A stretch of DNA of 64,000 bases, from the NCBI GenBank assembly GCA_016219015.1, contig JACRCL010000014.1, forward strand, positions 1 to 64,000. The letters run 5' to 3'. The translations under genes were made by a program, and so were the position numbers. Position 1 is the first letter of the stretch; every line of letters begins with the position of its first letter. Under the pieces are notes generated by a model that made no database searches, was not told the DNA's origin, and saw only the letters and a program-made list of their open reading frames with translations. The DNA comes from Deltaproteobacteria bacterium (GTDB lineage: Bacteria > Desulfobacterota > GWC2-55-46). Positions 9,630-21,000 of this stretch are shown here, piece after piece.

Positions 9630-11042
9630 TTATTTTTTCATGGGCTCGGGCAGCCCGGGGACAGGGGCGAGGTAGACTACGTTCCTTGAAAGGTCCTTGG
9701 CGTGGTACATCGCCTTGTCGGCGATCTTCAAGAGCTCTTTCTTGTCCTTCGTATGGACCGGGTAGGTGGCGATCCCTATCGAGGCCGTCACCCTGATGCT
9801 GAGGGAATCTTCCTCGAGGAAGTTGTTCCTCTCTATCGAAGACCTTATCCTTTCGGCTACGCGCATGGCGACGTCATAGTCCGCGTCAACGAGTATTATG
9901 ACGTACTCGTCCCCTCCGTACCGTATGACCGTGTCTACTTCCCTGACGCACTTGAGGAGAATCTTCCCCACCTCTATAAGGACCTTGCTCCCGATAAGGT
10001 GGTCGTTCGTGTCGTTTATCTTTTTGAAGTTGTCGAGGTCGAGGAACAGGACCGTCACCGGCATCATGAGCCTGTCCGCCCTCTTAAGCTCTTTTTCAAG
10101 GACGGTTTCGAGGTACTTGCTGTTATACAGGTTCGTGAGGCTGTCGATGAAGGCCATCTCCTTGGCCTCCGAATACTTCTGCGCGTTATCGAAGGCGCTG
10201 GATGCGTGCTCGACTATGAAGTCCGCGTTCTTTATGTCCCTTATCGTGTAGCCGTCCTTGCCGAACCTGCTCATTATTATCACGAAGCCGATCGTCGCCT
10301 TGCCCTTGGTTATGGGGGCCACGAGGAGGGAGTTGAACTCCTTCAGCGCGTCATTGCCGTTCCCCTTGATCTCCGGCTTCGCAAGGACCGTGATAGAGCC
10401 GAGGCCCTGCAGGTCTTTAGCGTAGCTCTCGGCAAAGGCCTTTACGACAGACTCCCCGGCGTCTATCCCCAGGTGCCTTATCGCCTTTATCTCGAGCTTT
10501 TTGACCTCGCCCTCGTAGAAGACTATTATCCCGGCCTCCCCGGGTATCATCTGCAGGAGCGCGTCGAGCGAGATGTTGTAGAGCTTGCTTATATCTATGG
10601 TGGCGGTGACCGCCCTGCAGACCTCGAAGAGCTTCAGGGATTGCCTCATCTCATGGTTCTCTTCGAGGAGCTTTTTTTTCTCTATGCAGCTGTTTACGGT
10701 ATGGAGGAGCTCGTCCTCGTTGAGGGGTTTTCTTATGTAGTCGAAGGCGCCGCTCTTGAGCGCCTCGATGGCGGTCTCTATGGAGCCGTGGCCCGTGATT
10801 ACTATTACGTCTATGAGGGTATTGTGCTGCTTGGTCCTCTGGAGAACCTCGAGCCCGCTTAAGTCGGGCATGACGAGGTCTGTTATGACTATGTCGACGG
10901 GCTCGGGCTCGCTCTCGACCACCCTTACGGCGTCCGCGCCCGTGGAGGCGGTCTTCACCGAGAAGCCCCCGGCCGTGAGTATATCGGAGCAGAGGACCCT
11001 GAAAAAGGCGTCATCGTCTACTACGAGTATTTTTCCCTTCAT
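9630..11042 (-). CDS. Response regulator with GGDEF domain (diguanylate cyclase)
   Basis: REC domain (ILVVDDDAFFRVL...DLVMPDLSG), C-terminal RYGGDEYVI. Confidence 0.93.
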   Translation of the reverse strand: MKGKILVVDDDAFFRVLCSDILTAGGFSVKTASTGADAVRVVESEPEPVDIVITDLVMPDLSGLEVLQRTKQHNTLIDVIVITGHGSIETAIEALKSGAFDYIRKPLNEDELLHTVNSCIEKKKLLEENHEMRQSLKLFEVCRAVTATIDISKLYNISLDALLQMIPGEAGIIVFYEGEVKKLEIKAIRHLGIDAGESVVKAFAESYAKDLQGLGSITVLAKPEIKGNGNDALKEFNSLLVAPITKGKATIGFVIIMSRFGKDGYTIRDIKNADFIVEHASSAFDNAQKYSEAKEMAFIDSLTNLYNSKYLETVLEKELKRADRLMMPVTVLFLDLDNFKKINDTNDHLIGSKVLIEVGKILLKCVREVDTVIRYGGDEYVIILVDADYDVAMRVAERIRSSIERNNFLEEDSLSIRVTASIGIATYPVHTKDKKELLKIADKAMYHAKDLSRNVVYLAPVPGLPEPMKK

Positions 11043-11179
11043 GGAATCTCCAGGTGACCCGAATTTAAAAATAACAGAATCGGCCGCTCAATGTCAATAA
11101 AGGTTTAACCAGCCGGAACGTTCTATAATAAAATGCGGCCTTTGGGCCTAAAACCATATTTTAATGTTTAATTCCCGCC

Positions 11180-11207
11180 TTGACAATGACTTTTTTTGAG
11201 CGATAAT
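11180..11207 (+). promoter_or_regulatory. Sigma-70-type promoter for RCC1-like lipoprotein gene
   Basis: TTGACA-N16-GATAAT about 40 bp upstream of the ATG at 11248. Confidence 0.5.
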
Positions 11208-11247
11208 CCTTTAAATTTCCTTTTATGCTCCGGCAGGGTCCACCTTC

Positions 11248-12459
11248 ATGAAAAAGTCTGCAATTTCCGCATTATTGACCCTATTTCTTCTGAGCGGCTG
11301 CGGCGGCGGGGGGGTGGAATCCTCCCCTTCGACCCCGGGCGTGAGCGCAACGGTCATCTCGGCCGGGGACTCGCACACCTGCGAGGTCATTTCAGGCGGC
11401 TCGGCAAGGTGCTGGGGCTTGAATACCTCCGGCCAGGTCGGCAACGGCACCTTCATTAACGCCTTGAAGCCCGTGGCCGTTACAGGCATATCCGGGGTAA
11501 GGCGCATCAGCGCGGGCGGGGCCCATTCCTGCGCGGCGCTATCCGACGGGGGCGTTCGGTGCTGGGGCGAGAACACGAGCGGCCAGCTCGGGAACTCGAC
11601 TACCACCACTTCCACGACCCCGGTCGTTGTATCCGGCATCGCTGCCGCATCCGATGTCTCGGCCGGCGGCAGCCACTCCTGCGCTCTTTTATCCGACGGC
11701 AGGGTCTTTTGCTGGGGCAAGAACACCTTCGGCGAGCTTGGGAACGGCTCCAACTCCAGCTCAAGCGCCCCTGTGGCCGTCTCGGGCATCACGGGCGCCA
11801 CCGAGGTCTCCGCCGGCGGGAACCACTCCTGCGCCCTCCTCTCCGACGGGACAGTAAGGTGCTGGGGCTTGAATTCCTTCGGCCAGCTCGGGAACAGTTC
11901 GATTTCCAACTCGAACATACCTGTTGCCGTAACGGGCATCTTTACGGCCACGCACATTTCGGCCGGTACAAACCACACCTGCGCCACCATCTCGGACGGC
12001 ACGGTAAGGTGCTGGGGGGATAACAGCTCCGGGCAGCTCGGCTCCTTCTGGACGCTTGTAAGCCTCATCCCGCTCGTAAACGTCACGGTCTCATCGACCC
12101 CTGTGCAGGCCGCGTCCATCAATACCTCTGCCGATATCTCGGCCGGGTTCCAGCATACATGCGCCCTTGTTACCGGCTCCACTATAAGGTGCTGGGGCGA
12201 AAACAATTTTGGCCAGCTCGGAAACGGCGGGGTTACCGTCGGGTTTACACCTCCTGGCGCGGGCGCTTCTTTCACCTCTACCATTTCCCCGGTGACAGTA
12301 AGCAACATCTCGACCGCAAAGGCCGTGGACGCCGGGCTCTTCCACACATGCGCGCTTCTTACTGACGGCACGGTCAGGTGCTGGGGGGTGAACAGCTCCG
12401 GACAGCTCGGAAACGACACCGGGGTAAGCTCGCCCCTGCCCGTCGAGGTCGCCAATTAA
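11248..12459 (+). CDS. RCC1-repeat lipoprotein (predicted seven-bladed beta-propeller)
   Basis: Lipobox LLSGC; seven HTC/HSC...CWGxNxxGQLG repeats. Confidence 0.92.
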   Translation: MKKSAISALLTLFLLSGCGGGGVESSPSTPGVSATVISAGDSHTCEVISGGSARCWGLNTSGQVGNGTFINALKPVAVTGISGVRRISAGGAHSCAALSDGGVRCWGENTSGQLGNSTTTTSTTPVVVSGIAAASDVSAGGSHSCALLSDGRVFCWGKNTFGELGNGSNSSSSAPVAVSGITGATEVSAGGNHSCALLSDGTVRCWGLNSFGQLGNSSISNSNIPVAVTGIFTATHISAGTNHTCATISDGTVRCWGDNSSGQLGSFWTLVSLIPLVNVTVSSTPVQAASINTSADISAGFQHTCALVTGSTIRCWGENNFGQLGNGGVTVGFTPPGAGASFTSTISPVTVSNISTAKAVDAGLFHTCALLTDGTVRCWGVNSSGQLGNDTGVSSPLPVEVAN

Positions 12460-12483
12460 AAAAAACCCCATTGAGGATGGAAT

Positions 12484-12810
12484 ATGAAGACAGGCTCCCT
12501 CTCCACAGCCCCTTTTACCGAGGTCAGGCACAACCCGAAGATAAAAAAGCAGGTCCTGCTCGAATCGATCTCCTGCGTCAGGCACATAAGCCACGCGGTA
12601 CTGAAGCCGGGGGATATTGCCTTCGAGCACTCGCACGAAGGGGGCTATGAGGTATTCTACTGCGTAAGGGGGCGTTTGAGCTTCAAGGTGGCGGGCAAAG
12701 GCGTCGAGTTAAAAAAGGGCGGCGTCCTTGCCGTGGAGCCCGGCGAGGCGCACGCGATAACCGAAGTATTCGAGGAGACGGAGCTATTATACCTGCTCTC
12801 GCTCGCATAG
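12484..12810 (+). CDS. Cupin domain protein
   Basis: Cupin pattern HSHEGGYEVFYCVRGRLSF...VEPGEAHAI. Confidence 0.8.
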   Translation: MKTGSLSTAPFTEVRHNPKIKKQVLLESISCVRHISHAVLKPGDIAFEHSHEGGYEVFYCVRGRLSFKVAGKGVELKKGGVLAVEPGEAHAITEVFEETELLYLLSLA

Positions 12811-12937
12811 CGCCTTGCAGCAGGCTTTAAAACGAAGGGCGCAGAAGCTGAAGTAGCTCGACTATAAGATTATAAAGTTCAGCATCATGACGAAGAGGCC
12901 TTTCCCCTCGACAGTCTCCCCGAATACGGGGAAAGGC

Positions 12938-13828
12938 TTATCGATAAGCTCCTCGGGTGAGCCCTACCCTTGTAAACCCTTCCCTTACAATGATGCTCTT
13001 CCCGTCGGCGTAGCCTGACGCCATCGTATCCGTGGTATGCGCTATAACGAACCTGCCTGAGCTGTCCAGGGCTATGAGGCCGGCCTCTCCGCCGAGCTTC
13101 AGGACCTTCTTCAACGATTCGACACCGGCCCTCTTTGCCCCTTTTCTCCCCATCTCCATGGAGACCTCTTTTGCGAGCGCCACCCTTATGATATCCTCGC
13201 CCTTCCCGGTGCAGGAGACCGCGGTATCCGCGTCAGCGTATATTCCTGCTCCGATTATGGGCGTGTCCCCTACCCTGCCGGGGAGCATCGTCAAGACCCC
13301 GCCCGTAGACGAGCCCGCGGCGACATCCCCGGCCATATCGAGCGCCACGGCGCCGACCGTGGAGAAGTGTTTCTTGTATAGGTCGAGTACGGGCCCTTTC
13401 TTTATTCTCTTAAGCCTCTCAAGCTCGGAAGGCGCGGGCGCCGGGAGCCTTTTAAGCCCGTGGGCCCTTGCCAGGACTGCCGCGCCTTCGTTCGTCATTA
13501 TGCGGTGGGGCGATGACATGATTATCTCGGCGGCCTTTACCGGGTTCATAAAACCCTGCAGGCCTATGACGGAGCCCGTCCTCAGGGTGCTACCTTCCAT
13601 AAGCGACGCGTCGAGCCTCCTTTTGCCGTCGAGCTGGAGGTTGCCGCCCCTCCCGGCGTTAAAGAGCCCGGAGTCCTCGAGGACGGCTATGGCCTCTATC
13701 ACCGCCTGAAGCGCGCTGCCGTTCCCCTTTAATATCCGCAGCCCGGCCTCAAGGGACTCCCGCAATTTTTTTAACGCCTTTTTTGCCGGCCTCTTTGTCC
13801 CTGCCCCGCCGTGGGCGATTATCAGCAT
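12938..13828 (-). CDS. Isoaspartyl peptidase/L-asparaginase (Ntn hydrolase)
   Basis: LIIAHGGAGT N-terminus; autocleavage-type VGAVALDMAG. Confidence 0.92.
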   Translation of the reverse strand: MLIIAHGGAGTKRPAKKALKKLRESLEAGLRILKGNGSALQAVIEAIAVLEDSGLFNAGRGGNLQLDGKRRLDASLMEGSTLRTGSVIGLQGFMNPVKAAEIIMSSPHRIMTNEGAAVLARAHGLKRLPAPAPSELERLKRIKKGPVLDLYKKHFSTVGAVALDMAGDVAAGSSTGGVLTMLPGRVGDTPIIGAGIYADADTAVSCTGKGEDIIRVALAKEVSMEMGRKGAKRAGVESLKKVLKLGGEAGLIALDSSGRFVIAHTTDTMASGYADGKSIIVREGFTRVGLTRGAYR

Positions 13829-13931
13829 GGTTTCCCCCTTTGAGCCGCGGTAAATTTAATTATATTAAATCGGCGCGTCTCTATGCTAAAATATTTTTGC
13901 TCGTATCTTGGAGGAAGAAAAGCGGGGCGTA

Positions 13932-14789
13932 ATGCTTAAAAACACATTCTGCCACATCCCGGGCATCGGCGCAAAGACAGAGCGCAGGATGTGGGACGAA
14001 GGGGTCCTGTCGTGGAACGAGGCCCTCAAGGGCGTCCCATTCGCCCTGAAGAGGGCGCACTCGCTCGAGGCCCGCGTTGAGGAGTCCCTCATCCAGCTTG
14101 AGCGCGGAAACCCCGCGTACTTCTCGAATCTCCTGTCCCCCAGGGACCAGTGTCGCATACTCGACGAGTTCCGCTCCTCCATTGCATACCTCGATATCGA
14201 GACGAACGGATACGCGGGCCCGTACGGCTACATAACCGCCATCACGGTCTACGACGGGAGCGCGATACGCTGCTACATAAAGGGAAGGAACCTGGAGGAG
14301 TTCAAAAGGGATATCCGGGACTACAAGGTCGTAGTCACCTATAACGGGAGGTGCTTCGACATCCCTTTCATCGAGGCCCACCTCGGCATGAGCTTCCGGA
14401 GTTTTGCCCATATTGACTTGAGGTTTGTCCTGAAGGACCTCGGCGTAAGGGGAGGGCTTAAAGGCTTGGAACGGCACTTCGGCATAGACAGGGGCGGCCT
14501 TACGGGCCTCGACGGCTATTCAGCCGTGCTTTTATGGAACGAGTTCAGGAGGAACAGGAACGAGAAGGCCCTTGATACCCTTCTGGCCTATAACATCCAG
14601 GATGTAGTGAACCTCGAGCCGCTGGCTGTCCTTTCCTATAACTTGAAGCTCAGGGGGACCCCGTTTGAGAACACGCACAGGTTGCCGATGCCGGGACCGA
14701 CTCCAAAACACCCTTTCAAGGCGGACGCGGATGTAGTGGACATGGTCTTAAGCGCGCAGTCGAACGGCATGCGCGCAGCCGCGCCTTAA
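13932..14789 (+). CDS. RNase H-like exonuclease, YprB-type
   Basis: AYLDIETNG ... VVTYNGRCFDIPFI ... YNIQDVVNLEPL; ORF track opens at a TTG (13908), first ATG at 13932. Confidence 0.8.
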   Translation: MLKNTFCHIPGIGAKTERRMWDEGVLSWNEALKGVPFALKRAHSLEARVEESLIQLERGNPAYFSNLLSPRDQCRILDEFRSSIAYLDIETNGYAGPYGYITAITVYDGSAIRCYIKGRNLEEFKRDIRDYKVVVTYNGRCFDIPFIEAHLGMSFRSFAHIDLRFVLKDLGVRGGLKGLERHFGIDRGGLTGLDGYSAVLLWNEFRRNRNEKALDTLLAYNIQDVVNLEPLAVLSYNLKLRGTPFENTHRLPMPGPTPKHPFKADADVVDMVLSAQSNGMRAAAP

Positions 14790-14799
14790 GCCGCCTAAC

Positions 14800-14915
14800 A
14801 GGCTGCTCAAAAGTCCAATCTGCGGCATCGTCTTCAAAATTCGTCACTGCGACGTACTGAGTAGCCTCATTCCTCATTTTTCGACTCTTTGCATCTTAGA
14901 CTTTTTGAGCAGCCT
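14800..14915 (+). repeat. Palindromic element family A, copy A1
   Basis: Ends AGGCTGCTCAAAAGTC / GACTTTTTGAGCAGCCT; shares CGTCACTGCGACGTACTGAGTAG core with A2. Confidence 0.9.
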
Positions 14916-14971
14916 GAACGTGATTATGAGTTTTTCTTGACATTGTTTCAACATTTCGAAAAAATGCAAGT

Positions 14972-15292
14972 ATGAAGAAGGAACTGTTCGAGCTCCAGGC
15001 CGAGGTCTGCAAGACACTTGCCAACCCCAAGCGCCTCGAGATAATAGCCGAGCTGAAGGAAGGCGAGCTCTCCGTGGGCGACCTCGTGGAAAGGCTCGGC
15101 GTGACAAAGGCCAACGTCTCCCAGCACCTCGCGGTATTGAGGCAGAGCAGGGTCGTCAAGACGAGGCGGGACGGTGTGAACATCTACTACAGCATCAACA
15201 ACCCCAAGATAATCGAGGCCTGCGCCTTGATGAAGGCGGTATTGATGGAGCAGCTCGAGGAGAACAAGAGGCTCGCGAAGAAAATCAGGTGA
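14972..15292 (+). CDS. ArsR-family winged-helix regulator
   Basis: LANPKRLEIIAELKEGELSVGDLVERLGVTKANVSQHLAVLR. Confidence 0.92.
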   Translation: MKKELFELQAEVCKTLANPKRLEIIAELKEGELSVGDLVERLGVTKANVSQHLAVLRQSRVVKTRRDGVNIYYSINNPKIIEACALMKAVLMEQLEENKRLAKKIR

Positions 15293-15391
15293 GATGACGG
15301 CTTTAAAAGGACAGCTTGAGATATGTCATTTTTAGGCCGCCCTTTTTCAGGTAGAGTGGAATAGTCTTTAAACCAAAGGGGGGGATTTAAC

Positions 15392-15850
15392 ATGAAGAAG
15401 ACCTTCCTGCCCCTCGCGCTCCTCTCGTTGACGGCTTTCCCGGCCTTTGCCGTCGAGCAGCATCACAATGCGGCAGCTGCTATCGATAAAAAAGCGGCGG
15501 CGGCCACGGCCACCGGCAACCCGCTCCTCGAGGAGATGTTCGCGCTCGATTCGGCCTTTAAGGAGGTAGTATCAGGCGTTGCGCTCGGGGACGGCCCGAG
15601 GGTCCTGAAGGCGATAGAAACGCTGCACGGAAAAAGGGAGAAGACCGTCGAGGCGTTGCATTCCGGAGAGGTAAAACCCCCGAAGAACGCCGACAAAATG
15701 AAGGAATTCGAGGGGCTCGACAGCGAATTCCACTCGGACCTCGAAACGCTTGCCGCTGCCGCCTCTAAAAACGACACGGGCGCGATGGTCTCAACCACGA
15801 AGAAGCTCCTCGACGGCTGCGTGAACTGCCATAAGACCTTCAGGGAGTAG
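15392..15850 (+). CDS. Periplasmic c-type cytochrome (single C-terminal haem site)
   Basis: Signal peptide and C-terminal CVNCHKTF (CxxCH). Confidence 0.85.
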   Translation: MKKTFLPLALLSLTAFPAFAVEQHHNAAAAIDKKAAAATATGNPLLEEMFALDSAFKEVVSGVALGDGPRVLKAIETLHGKREKTVEALHSGEVKPPKNADKMKEFEGLDSEFHSDLETLAAAASKNDTGAMVSTTKKLLDGCVNCHKTFRE

Positions 15851-15860
15851 CCTTTTATTA

Positions 15861-15900
15861 GCGCTCCTCTCCCGGACGGGAGAGGAGCGCCTGCCTTTTT
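15861..15900 (+). terminator. Intrinsic terminator after cytochrome gene
   Basis: GCGCTCCTCTCCCG-GA-CGGGAGAGGAGCGC perfect 14-bp stem then CTGCCTTTTT. Confidence 0.85.
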
Positions 15901-16013
15901 CCCCGAAAGCGCCGCTAAATTCTTTCCTTTACCCCCATGCCCTTTTTAATGTATAATATTTGATTCTTTATTCCACCCCTCTATCGGAGAGGGTATACTG
16001 AAAGCGAGGTTCT

Positions 16014-17825
16014 ATGGAAGGCCATAATATAAGAAATATCGCGATTATCGCGCACGTCGACCACGGGAAGACGACGCTGGTCGACGCGATGCTGAGGCAG
16101 GCTGGGATATTCCGCTCGAACGAGAAGGTGCAGGAGCGGGTGATGGACAACATCGACCTTGAGCGGGAGCGCGGCATAACCATCATGGCCAAGAATACCG
16201 CCGTGGAGTACGACGGCGTGAAGATAAATATCGTGGACACCCCCGGCCACGCCGACTTCGGCGGGGAGGTCGAGCGGACGCTTAAGATGGTAGACGGGGT
16301 GCTCCTGCTTGTGGACGCGTCCGAAGGGCCGCTCCCCCAGACCCGCTTTGTCCTGAAGAAGGCCCTCGAGTTAAAGCTCTCCCCCATACTCGTCATAAAC
16401 AAGATAGACAGGCCTGACGCAAGAATACAAGAGGTCTTGAACGAGGTCTACGACCTCTTTATAGACCTCGACGCTACCGAGGACCAGCTCGATTTCCCCA
16501 TCGCATACACCAACGCGAGGAAAGGCACCGCAACCCTTGCGCTCGAAAAAGACGGCGCAGACCTCAAGCAGCTCTTTGAACTGATCATAAAGACTGTCCC
16601 TGCCCCGGGCGGGGAGGTCGATGCGCCTCTGCAGCTACTTGTCACGAACATAGACTACAACGACTATGTCGGCAGGCTCGCCATCGGGAGGATATTCTCA
16701 GGGAAGATACGCTACGGCGACAACGTCGCCATGGTCAACTCCGAAGGGAACGCCATAAAGACCAAGGTGACAGCCCAGTACGTATTCCAGGGGCTCGAAA
16801 GGATCGACTCGAAGGAGGCATTTGTCGGCGACATCGTGGCGCTCGCCGGGCTTGAGGGGGTAAATATCGGGGATACCATCACCGACGCCGAGGACCCGCG
16901 GCCGCTGCCGAGGATAAAGGTCGACGAGCCGACGATATCGATGGTATTCTCCCCGAACACGTCGCCCTTCGCCGGAAAGGAAGGCAAATATGTAACCTCG
17001 AGGAACCTGAGGGAGAGGCTCGAAAAGGAGCTCCTCTACAACGTCTCCATAAAGGTCGAGTTCGAGAAGGCCGACGCGTTCAAGGTGATGGGCAGAGGGG
17101 AGCTGCAGCTCGCCATCCTCATAGAGATGATGAGGAGGGAGGGGTATGAGCTGTCCGTATCAATGCCCGAGACCATCACGAAGACCATCGACGGGAAGCT
17201 CCACGAGCCGATGGAGCATCTCGTCATCGACATACCCGAGGACTTCATAGGCGTAGTCACACAGCAGGTCGGGATGAGAAAGGGCAAGATGCTCAAGATG
17301 CAGAATAACGGCCACGGCAGGGTAAGGCTCGAGTTCCGCATACCCGCCAGGGGCCTCATCGGATTCAGGTCCCAGTTCCTGACCGACACGAAGGGGACGG
17401 GGCTGCTTAACCATTTATTCGACGGATACGAGCCGTGGTGCGGGGCTATCTCAAAGAGACAGTCCGGGGCGCTTGTGGCCGATAGGTCGGGCAATACCAC
17501 CATCTACGCCCTCTTCCACCTCCAGCCGCGCGGCATACTCCTCGTAAAGGAGAACACCCCTGTCTACGAGGGCATGATAATAGGCGAGAACTCGCGGGAG
17601 AACGACATGGACGTGAACGCGGTAAAGGAGAAGAAACTCACCAACATGCGCGCCTCCGGGACCGACGAGGCGATGATCCTCTTCCCGCCCAACCTGATGA
17701 ACCTCGAGCAGGCGCTCGAGTTCATAAAGGAAGACGAGCTCGTGGAGGTGACCCCGCAGTCCATAAGGGTCAGGAAAAAGGTCCTCGACGTGAACAGGAG
17801 GCCGAAGCAAAAGGACAGGCCTTGA
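16014..17825 (+). CDS. typA: Translational GTPase TypA/BipA
   Basis: [38 protein letters not shown]; full length 603 aa. Confidence 0.97.
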   Translation: MEGHNIRNIAIIAHVDHGKTTLVDAMLRQAGIFRSNEKVQERVMDNIDLERERGITIMAKNTAVEYDGVKINIVDTPGHADFGGEVERTLKMVDGVLLLVDASEGPLPQTRFVLKKALELKLSPILVINKIDRPDARIQEVLNEVYDLFIDLDATEDQLDFPIAYTNARKGTATLALEKDGADLKQLFELIIKTVPAPGGEVDAPLQLLVTNIDYNDYVGRLAIGRIFSGKIRYGDNVAMVNSEGNAIKTKVTAQYVFQGLERIDSKEAFVGDIVALAGLEGVNIGDTITDAEDPRPLPRIKVDEPTISMVFSPNTSPFAGKEGKYVTSRNLRERLEKELLYNVSIKVEFEKADAFKVMGRGELQLAILIEMMRREGYELSVSMPETITKTIDGKLHEPMEHLVIDIPEDFIGVVTQQVGMRKGKMLKMQNNGHGRVRLEFRIPARGLIGFRSQFLTDTKGTGLLNHLFDGYEPWCGAISKRQSGALVADRSGNTTIYALFHLQPRGILLVKENTPVYEGMIIGENSRENDMDVNAVKEKKLTNMRASGTDEAMILFPPNLMNLEQALEFIKEDELVEVTPQSIRVRKKVLDVNRRPKQKDRP

Positions 17826-18066
17826 AACCTGTCTTTTGGCTGATTTTTCCAGGGGGGCGGGATCGAAAAGCCCCCCGCGCTTTAAGCTGATTTGATTTTT
17901 TTCCCAAACAATAATATGATTGGTATGATTTTAGCTTAAAGAGGTTCACCCAGATTTGATTTTAGAAAAACACCTTTTGAAACCCATCACCAGGCCTCCC
18001 CGGCGTCTCTTTAAGCAGCTATAATCCATTTTCTACCCAAGCGCCTTTTTGACTTATTGCGAGGCT

Positions 18067-21000
18067 ATGCACAAGTTCATCTACTCTCTTTCAAAAAAGG
18101 CATTGATCGCGGTCCTTATCATACTCCTCCCTATCTTTATCACCTTCATCTACAGCTATTCCATCAATAAAAAACAGTCAAAAGAGCAGGTCTTGAATGA
18201 CCTGACTATCTCCGCCGAGGCGTTCGAGGGTGAGGTCTACCAGTACCTCGAGATGTCAAAGAGGAGCGCCCTCGATTTCGCGAGCGACGGCTATATAAGC
18301 TCGGAGCTTGAAAGGCTCTTGCATAAGAGGGGGAAGAACGTTGACGATTTAAGCCGGCACCTTGTAAGGAACAAGCTGCCGCTCGCGCGCCATATACATT
18401 CGATCTACGTCACGGACCTTAAGGGCAAGGTCGTTGCCTCCACGGACCCCCGTCTTTTGGGATCAAATATGTCCGGAGACGAGTCTTTCATGAATGGACG
18501 TCAGGGGCTCGCCCTTACTGAGAAGGGGATTGAATTCGAGGGCCGGCCCGGCCTCCTTATCTCGGCCCCTGTCCGGGGAAGGACCACGGGAAGGCCCGTA
18601 GGGGTCCTCACCAACCTTATCATGCTCTCTGAGCTCGAGAAGGTCTTGACAGGCGAGTTCATCAAGGAGCTGGGGGCGTTGTCGTGGAACAGGGGGAGGA
18701 CGGAGACCATGGAGGCCTATCTCGTAAACAGGGACAGGCTCATGCTGACGAGGTCGAGGTTCGTAAAGGACTCGGTCCTCAGGCAGGTGGTGGACACGGC
18801 CCCTGTACGGGCGTGCCTCGAACACGACGGGGAGATAAGCGGGTACTATAAGGACTACAGGGGGGTCGAGGTGGCCGGGGCGTCGATGTGCATACCCGCT
18901 TTAAAGTGGACCCTTCTATTCGAGGTCGATGAGAAAGAGGCCATGGAGCCGGTGGCCGCCATGAGAAGGCAGGCCCTTTACACGACCCTGATAGTGGGCG
19001 GGCTTATAGGCTTGCTCTTCCTCATATTCCACAGGAGCATAGTCCAGCAGCTCCGGAACATCTGCCTTGCCGCGAAAAGAATAGCGGGTGGCGACTACGG
19101 GGTTAAAATACCGGTAAGGTCTACCGACGAGATAGGGACCCTCTCGGAGTGCTTCAACAACATGGCTGGAGAAATACAGGCAAGGACGCTGGAATTGAAG
19201 GAGAGCGAGGAAAGGCTAAAGGCGATACTCGACAACTCCACGGCCCTCGTGCACCTGAAGGACACCGAAGGCAGGTACCTCTTCGTAAACAAAAGGCACG
19301 AGCAGCTTTTTAAGACCGACAGGAACCAGCTTTCCGGAAAAACCGTCTACGATATATTCCCGACGGATGCGGCGGAGAAGATGAGGGAGGCGGACCTCAA
19401 GGTGCTTGAAACCGGAAAGCCTCTCGAATCGGAGGACCATGTCCCGCAGGAAGACGGCGTCCACGTCTATTTAACTACAAAGTTCCCGCTGTTCGACACA
19501 AAGGGCGAGCCTTACGGCGTATGCGGCTTCTCGACCGACATTACCGGGCGCAAGCGCGCCGAGGAAGCGCTCAAGGAAAGCGAGGAGCTGCTTAAAAACG
19601 CTCAGCGCATAGCTCACCTCGGGAGCTGGGACTGGGACATTACCGGCAACTCCCTTGTCTGGTCCGACGAGATATACAGGATATTCGGCCTTAAGCCCCA
19701 GGAGTTCGGCGCTACCTACGAGGCGTTCCTCAACTCCGTGCACCCGGCTGACAGGGAGTTCGTGAAGGTCTCCGTAAAAGACGCGCTTTTCAAGAAGACC
19801 CCGTATTCGATAGACCACCGGATAATCCTGCCTGACGGGAAGGTGCGCTCGGTCCATGAGGCGGCGGATGTCAACTTCGATAGCGAGGGCAGGCCGGTCC
19901 GGATGGTCGGCACGGTGCAGGACATAACGGAGCGCAGGCAGACGGAGTTCGAGCTAAAGAAGCTATCCACCGCCCTCGATCAGAGCGTTAACATCATCTT
20001 CATAACCGATGTCCACGGCAACATCGAGTATGTAAACCCCACCTTCGAGAAGGTCACGGGGTACTCAAGGCAGGATGCCTTGAGCCAGAACCCCCGGATA
20101 CTCGCCTCAGGCGAGATACCCCACGAAAAATACGAGGAGCTGTGGAAGACCATTCTCTCCGGGAAGACATGGCGGAACGTCCAGAAAAACAAGAGAAAAA
20201 CCGGAGGGTATTACTGGTGCGAATGCATCATCTCGCCCATCAAGAACGAACGCGGGGAGATAACGCATTTCCTCTCCGTGCAGGAGGATATTACCGAGAG
20301 AGTGGCCGCGGAGGAGCGGGTGAAATATCTCGCGCAGTACGACGGGCTTACGGGCCTTATAAACCGCTCAAGGTTCATGGAGCTGATGGACGAATGGATC
20401 GGGCGCGCCAGGGACCGGGGCTTGAGGGGCGCGCTATGCCTCATGGACATGGACCAGTTCAAGCTTTTGAACGACACTTACGGGCACGGCGCGGGGGACG
20501 AGTTCCTCCGCCGCGTCGCAAAGCTGCTCCAGGCAACCTTGGAACGTGTTTTGGACAGTAATGCCCATGAAAAAAAACCTATTATAGGCAGGCTGAGCGG
20601 AGACGAGTTCGCCGTCTTTCTCCCCTTTGCCGGCGGGGATGAAGCTGCCGGAATAGCCGACCGGTTAAGGGCCGCCGTAGGGGAATTCCGTTGGGCGGAG
20701 GTCTCCGTATCGCTTACGATAAGCATCGGGATCGCGCTTTACCCAGGACACGGCTCGACGACGAAGGAGCTTTTTACGAAGGCCGATACAGCCATGTTCC
20801 GGGCAAAGGAGCTCGGGAGGAACAGGTCCTACATCTACCGGCCCGAGGATAAGGACCTGGAGCAGATGCATTCGAGGCTCCACTGGAAAGAAAAGATACT
20901 GAAGGCGCTCATGGAGAGCCGCTTTGAGCCGTGGTTCCAGCCGATACTCGACCTTAAGACGAATACCGTAAACCACTTCGAGGCCCTCGCCCGCCTTAAG

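Noticed and set aside
9702-10862. Long plus-strand ORFs antisense to the GGDEF regulator and similar shadow ORFs (for example 52538-53491, 40916-42043, 7224-8078, 37180-38043)
   Set aside because: Opposite strand carries clear conserved domains; shadow ORFs show skewed composition and no recognisable motifs.
11223-12455. 410-aa minus-strand ORF fully antisense to the RCC1-like gene
   Set aside because: Likely a by-product of the GC-rich repeated RCC1 codons lacking antisense stops; no independent start context or family signal, while the plus frame has a lipobox and repeats.
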